NCBI RefSeq assembly: GCF_050908995.1
Contig: NC_135120.1
Span: 21,899,433-21,963,432 of the forward strand
Source of the DNA: Andrena cerasifolii
Lineage: Eukaryota; Arthropoda; Insecta; Hymenoptera; Andrenidae
Reading direction: 5' to 3'
DNA length: 64,000 nt
Shown: piece after piece, positions 58,826 to 64,000 of the stretch
Numbering within the stretch: the stretch's first letter is position 1
Layout: every line of letters starts with the position of its first letter
Translations under genes and position numbers: made by a program
The notes under the pieces: generated by a model
What the model saw: only the letters and a program-made list of their open reading frames with translations
Databases searched by the model: none
What the model was told of the DNA's origin: nothing

Positions 58826-61714
58826 CCCTTCGGGGGCCACGCAACTCCAACAGACAAATCCACGATCGTCAGGTGGTGGTGGTTGATTTCTCCTCGATCG
58901 CTGCTCGCGAAAACGAATTCACCGGCCAATATATCTGGCTTCGACCTTAGTTCATCTTCTCACCCAATGAACCACATTTTGGCCAACATTCTACGTAACA
59001 AGCTTCCATTCCATTTAAATTTCTACAAAGAATTGCGATTTCAATTCATTGCTACTGTTGAAATACCTGCTTGCCCAATAACTTCACTCTACACGCGCAC
59101 GCTTTTTGGTAACATTCTGTCCGACAAGAAACGTATCCCCTGCGATTCGAAAACGTTCGATTAATCCGCGACCATTCCCGACCAACCTGTGTGCACCGCT
59201 CAATTATCGAGGGGCTCTTCCGCCTCTCTTACTCTGCGTTAACTGAGTTGTTGCCTCGATAATTCGTACATCGGAGTATCAGCCGTACCGCCGAGGGGTC
59301 GCCGCATTAATTTGCGGCTTGGCGCGGGAATTTCTGTTAACTCCATAATCCGAAACTTACGGTCTCTCGGTCCAAATACTTCGGTCGACAAGTCAATTTC
59401 AAGTTCGCAACATTTAGATCGAAAGAACGCTTCATTTCATGCGGAAATTCTCCTTGCAGGCGTTTCAACCCTAAGAGTACTGCAAATTTGCGTCATAGCC
59501 GAGAAAATAGATCTTCCCCAGTTCACTTTCTCTAGCTGTCATCTTAGACTTTTTAAGAAAACAATTGGTTCGTAATTTTCGTAAGATTCGTCATGCAAAT
59601 TAAGTTTTACCCAAAGCTGCTGCTGTAAATTCCTGGTAAATATACCTACACAATTAATCGTGACAAGCTTGGTAATTCCATTTTCTATATTATTCCACTG
59701 AATTTTCGTTCCAAATCAACGCAAAGGGGTGAGTGAAAATTGAGAACTAACTTCATCCGTAGGAATATTCGTAATATCGCGCTTTGAAACGGAGCTGGCT
59801 ACGTGATATATACGGCTGCGTCCCGCGCGGTATCAGAAATAGATTTCACCCGCTTCCAAGGTCCAAATCCGGATCGCCGTTTCGAATTCAGATTGACGTT
59901 CGAGTCGCTGGGAACCCGTGAACGAAAATTCCCCTTTATCGCGTTCATACAGCCATACATTTGGATAACTACGTGCCACAAGCCACTCTACATCTTCACT
60001 GCCCTTAAATAATCGACCCAGTGTCCATTCCTAATTAGGCGCGTCAAAAATACAACAAACAGGGTCAACCTCCCATATTAAACACCCCCTAGCCTATTTA
60101 ATTTTAACACTCCGAAAAAGTGCACCTAATAGTTCCTCTTATAAACGTGGAATGCTAAATTATCGGTGCCACCTGCATGTGACGTTCATTTGTCACAAGA
60201 AATTACTACGTCAGGAATAGGTGACAGGTGATAATGAAACTGGTGAGAATTCCTGCGCGCAGAGTAACGACGGAACGCAAGAAATGCCAAAATATTTAAT
60301 AATTCGGGCTCAAATGTCCGTTGCCACAGCAACAATGCACGCGACAGCACTCGCGGCGCGAGGATCGATACTTCCCGATGGGATCTTTGGCAGCATTACA
60401 TTTTCGCGATCATCTGCAACCCTGATGTTTACTCAGACGCCGTATTATGTGCAATCCACTATCCGCGTGCGAGAAAGGATTCAAAATAGAGGGAAAAGGA
60501 GCTGGACGAGTCGGTTGGCAGAAAGTTGGACGAAGGACGCGGGGCCAATCGATAAGCAGAGGCGGAAGAGTGCGGTGAATATCATCCAGACGTCAGGCTA
60601 AATCTCTGATTTACGATCAACGGTTTACGTTTATTTATTATAATGCTAGGCGCAGCTCGATCGCCAGATATATGTTTAATCCGAACAGTTCATTAGGTCG
60701 GTGCTTCCTGGAATTTACGAGTCGCTGCCCTCCTCTGTATTTCTGGATTTGCATGCATTTACTACGATTTATTGATGGTCAATATACCTGTATAGGTGTA
60801 CAGATACCGCACTGTGCTGCAGTTGGTGCATTGACAGTTGAATGAAAAGTATTGTGAATTTAAAGTGGTCGATTGAATAATGGACCACACCGAACGTTTC
60901 TGCGCTATTCATTTTTGCCTTCACTTAGAACAGACCTTGGGTTCAGCTTTGCATTTAAAATTTTACTATATGCGGTGTTCTGAAATTGTAATCGAGCCTC
61001 TAAAGTCTTAACCCGTCAAAGACGTCCCGACTCCTAGTAGGGACTAATCCTGAGAGCCTCCAAGAAATTAGTATCAACCAAGAAGACGATAAATTCTGGA
61101 CTCTAACAAAGGAATTTCATATTTTCGAGTCCACTGGAAGGACACCCAATTTACCATAACTTTTGGATATGCTACATACATAGGATTAAGTCAACATCCA
61201 CTCAAAACGAAAGAAAGTTTTCTGCAGCTACAGATTTTATCACAAAAAAAAGAAACAGATGAAAAACCATTTTAAAATAAAAAAGTAATGTTTCACTTTG
61301 CATAAATTTTATATTAAATAAATAAATATATTTAATATCTGTTTTTTTCATTTATACAAGGTTTGTGCAAATAATCAGACAGGAATGAACAATTAGTTAA
61401 AGGTTTCTTGTGTTTTTGTTAAATATTATCAACATTATTCCAAAAATATAAATTTTCTAATATTTTTATCAATTTCTCAAGAATTCTCGAGAAGTATGGT
61501 CTGTTTTCTGATTAATTTATATCACCGAGATACAAAAATTCCAATTTCAACCATTAAACAATCCTTTCAGTCATCACCAAGCCTGCACAGATTTCAATGG
61601 GTATAACTTTTACGGAGTCCAGGCGCGTAACGAGATATTCTAAACGTTGTCTCGAGCGACAGGACGAAATATGCACCACTTACCCGTATAAGGTCGGCAA
61701 TAGTTGCGATTTAC
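58826..61714. other. No supportable gene
   Basis: Mixed composition; AT-rich at 60980-61560. The open frame at 60221-60601 has no recognisable motif. Confidence 0.45.
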
Positions 61715-61819
61715 TTTGCTGTACAACGTCGGCAGAGACGACTCCGCTCCTGGCTCGACGTACGTCTTGTTCTTACTATCCCTGGGGTCGCTATATTGCT
61801 CCACGACCTCGACTTCCGC
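61715..61819 (-). CDS. Putative internal exon with two YxxP motifs (perhaps 5' exon of the SHB-like gene)
   Basis: Minus strand: CTGTTTTCAG acceptor, GTAAAT donor, 35 codons, phase 0 at both ends. It encodes AEVEVVEQYSDPRDSKNKTY, then VEPGAESSLPTLYSK. GC-ending codons and the acidic composition look coding. YSDP and YVEP are YxxP sites; SHB-family proteins carry YxDP and YMEP sites in their N-terminal half that recruit SH2/PTB partners when phosphorylated (family knowledge). Strand and position (5' of 41802) fit the same gene, but at least one phase-0-to-phase-1 exon would have to lie in between. It could instead belong to another gene. Confidence 0.5.
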
Positions 61820-64000
61820 CTGAAAACAGAGCAGAAATTGTTTCCTTCCGTTACGATCCAACGCCAACTACACGCTGAAAGCTCCCCCGGTCCGTCGTGT
61901 ATTATTTACACGAGGAACTGGGCAAACATTCCAGCCGACGTGGCTCGCCCAGAGCAGCGAAAGGAAGAGCGCGACTCGAAGGAAACGCGAGTGCCTAAAC
62001 GGGGCGAGAACTGGCGGGCAAACGTGATTAAACGACGGTTAAAAGCGCGTAGAACAATTTCCCGGGTTTCCTCCCAAACTGCTCGCCGGTTATAATCCAC
62101 CGCGCCGTGAAAACTTTCAGCAAAGAAAGCACAAGCAAAAGCTTCTGGTCAAGTGCCTGCGCTCGCGTTTCCCTGTCAGAAGTTCCTTTACAAGCGGGAT
62201 CGTTGAAGAACACGCGCGACAAGTGGGTGAAACGTGAACTGTTAGAGCCAATAAGGGGGTCTCTCCTCGTTGTTCCGTCGCCAGAAAAATTCTCTGCAAG
62301 GTGAAACGATCCGAAAGGGACACGTAGTTTTCCAGGAGCGTGTTTCCGTAAACAACCGAAGCACGAGCACGATTGGACGGGCAGAGCCAAGGGACGAGAC
62401 ACGGCGAGGGTGGAAAACAAACAAGAGAACAATAGAAATTATTGACTCGGTAACAATACTAATTTGGCAGCGAGGAGGCCGCTTGGCGCTCGCGCACGCC
62501 TAACAACGTCCAGCTTCGTCCCTTCGGGGATACCATCAGCAAGGGTTATTGCGGGAGTTTCTTCGACTAAGCACGCGACACGTTAGTCCGACGCAATTCC
62601 CAGCCCCTGAACGCAGCCAATTGCGGTAATGCCTTGGCCGAGGCCGGCGGATAAACATTTTTAGCTCCCCCTCCCCACGGATGATCGTTATTTCCAGAGA
62701 AAACAACCCCGTCTCGCGTTTCCTCTTCCCGGTGGTTTATCCGCCGGCTGGGTCGGGAGAAGAGCTTTGAGCAATTGGAATTCCACGGCTGCGCTGCAAG
62801 GAAATATTGTCCGATACGTCCGCTAAATATCCCTCTAATCTCCGTGCTTAATAAAGGTACTCGACGTTCCAGTAATTTAACTGGATGCCCTGGACGCAGG
62901 CAGAATACCGAGAGGACGCTTAAAACCTGCTCCGCCGGCGCGGAGTGGGGCAGTGTTTTGTGATAATTACAGCATTTAAGTGACGATTATGGTCGAATGA
63001 GTTACTTGAAATTACATTTTCAAATGCGCTCAACACCTCGGTTGAAATTACAGTCCGACAAAATACGGGAACATTAAGCGCTCAGGAGCGGTACACCTTC
63101 TCATTAAACGGAATAAGCGCGCGCAGAGTGGGGCGCATTTCAATTGACCCGCCACAGAAAGAAAGCTTTACTTTCCCCCGAGGAAGGCTCGCGCTCGCGA
63201 TTCTGGTAGGCCTCGATATTAATGATAATAACGATAATAGGAGCAATAACGATGGCCGCGGGGCCTAAGCGAGGGACGACGCACGCAACGGGGGAATGGA
63301 ACAGAGGAGGACGGGCGCTCGACTTCTCGGAGCAGACGTCTGATCAATGGCGACGGAGCCTCTTGCTACCACCCTCGAAGAGGTCCGATGGGGTGGTTGT
63401 ATCACGAATCGAGGAGTTGGCTGGAAGGTAAAGAAAAGGAAAGACGGATTGAAATGACGGCGGACGGAGGCGCAACGTCTGCCGGTACAAGACGAACGGG
63501 AAGACGACGAGGAAGACAAGTAGCCTTAAATTGAAAGAGGCCAAAATTGGAATTCTCCTGCCAAAGTTGAGCGTCGTGCCCTCCGGGGGCTGTTTCGAGC
63601 ACGGAGGCGATTGCCTTCTGGCTCACACCCCCGCCCGGTCGCCCCCGGCCGTCTCGCTGGAACAGATAAATTCGTGGATGTTTATACGGAAATTACAGGG
63701 ACGAGTTTCGGGCGGAAAAGTCTGCAGGAGGAAGCGGCTCGATCAACTGTCGAAAATCCGATGACTGCGGCGACAGGCTCGACTTAGGCGAGCGCAAACA
63801 TACCCGTATTGCCTGATCCGTGGATGTCGTGGACCGGCGTGTTGACTGATGCTTCGCGATGCGCGAGGGAAGAGGGTAGTTCTCAGCAAGAGACGGGCTG
63901 TATCGAGCATCTTAGCTGACAGCACGTGTTTCGGCCACGCGATCGATGGAGACGAAATTAATGGTGGTCTGCTTTATCCAAGGATTGCAGACAGGGTTGT
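61820..64000. other. No supportable gene
   Basis: GC-rich, CpG-containing sequence with overlapping open frames on both strands and no recognisable motifs. It may be upstream intron or promoter of the minus-strand gene. Confidence 0.4.

Noticed and set aside
60221..60601. 126-codon plus-strand open frame
   Set aside because: No motif, no splice context and no coding-like composition.

Overview
This is a window of an insect nuclear genome, most likely hymenopteran. The genes have many short exons with GT-AG introns, the spacers alternate between AT-rich and CpG-containing GC-rich DNA, there are many microsatellites, and the transposon mix (Ty3/gypsy, a mariner of the mellifera type, hAT-like and foldback elements) is animal. 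The insect call is well supported; the order is an inference. Operons, ribosome binding sites and CRISPR do not apply.

Layout: (1) 1014-7097, plus strand: a multi-exon coiled-coil gene whose last exons carry the DUF4795 signatures of the glutamine-rich protein 2 (QRICH2) family. (2) About 7100-10345: AT-rich, microsatellite-rich DNA, probably the 3' ends of two convergent genes. (3) 10346-41802, minus strand: an SHB-type SH2 adapter gene. Its SH2 domain is encoded by three small exons at 10346-11642. Splice phase and strand join these to two large low-complexity exons at 38817-41802 across an intron of about 27 kb. A further exon at 61715-61819 with two YxxP motifs may belong to the same gene. 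(4) Inside the large intron, 18502-26701: a complete, young Ty3/gypsy LTR retrotransposon, antisense to the host gene, with 1266-bp LTRs that look identical, a 4-bp target duplication, gag, pol, and a TTTAAAC -1 frameshift site. (5) 47181-48077: a rearranged mariner. (6) Scattered foldback and MITE-like elements at about 2.1, 14.3, 16.0, 26.7, 32.6, 33.9 and 48.9 kb. (7) 49.6-64 kb: apart from the 61.7-kb exon and a possible non-LTR tail at 58.6 kb, I see no supportable gene.

The most interesting signal is in the LTRs. The 3' part of each LTR holds ten copies of a roughly 33-nt two-stem hairpin. The inner and outer stems change sequence from copy to copy with compensating changes, while the loop and the internal-loop strands stay almost fixed. 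From the TATA box and polyadenylation signals, most of the array should lie in U5, so it would sit in the 5' leader of the genomic RNA just upstream of the primer-binding site and gag. That is the pattern of a selected RNA structure (packaging, dimerisation, translation or protein binding) and is the best candidate here for an undescribed system.

The two host genes are unrelated in function: one is probably a ciliary/sperm-flagellar structural protein, the other a cytoplasmic phosphotyrosine adapter. They appear to converge around 7.2-7.6 kb.
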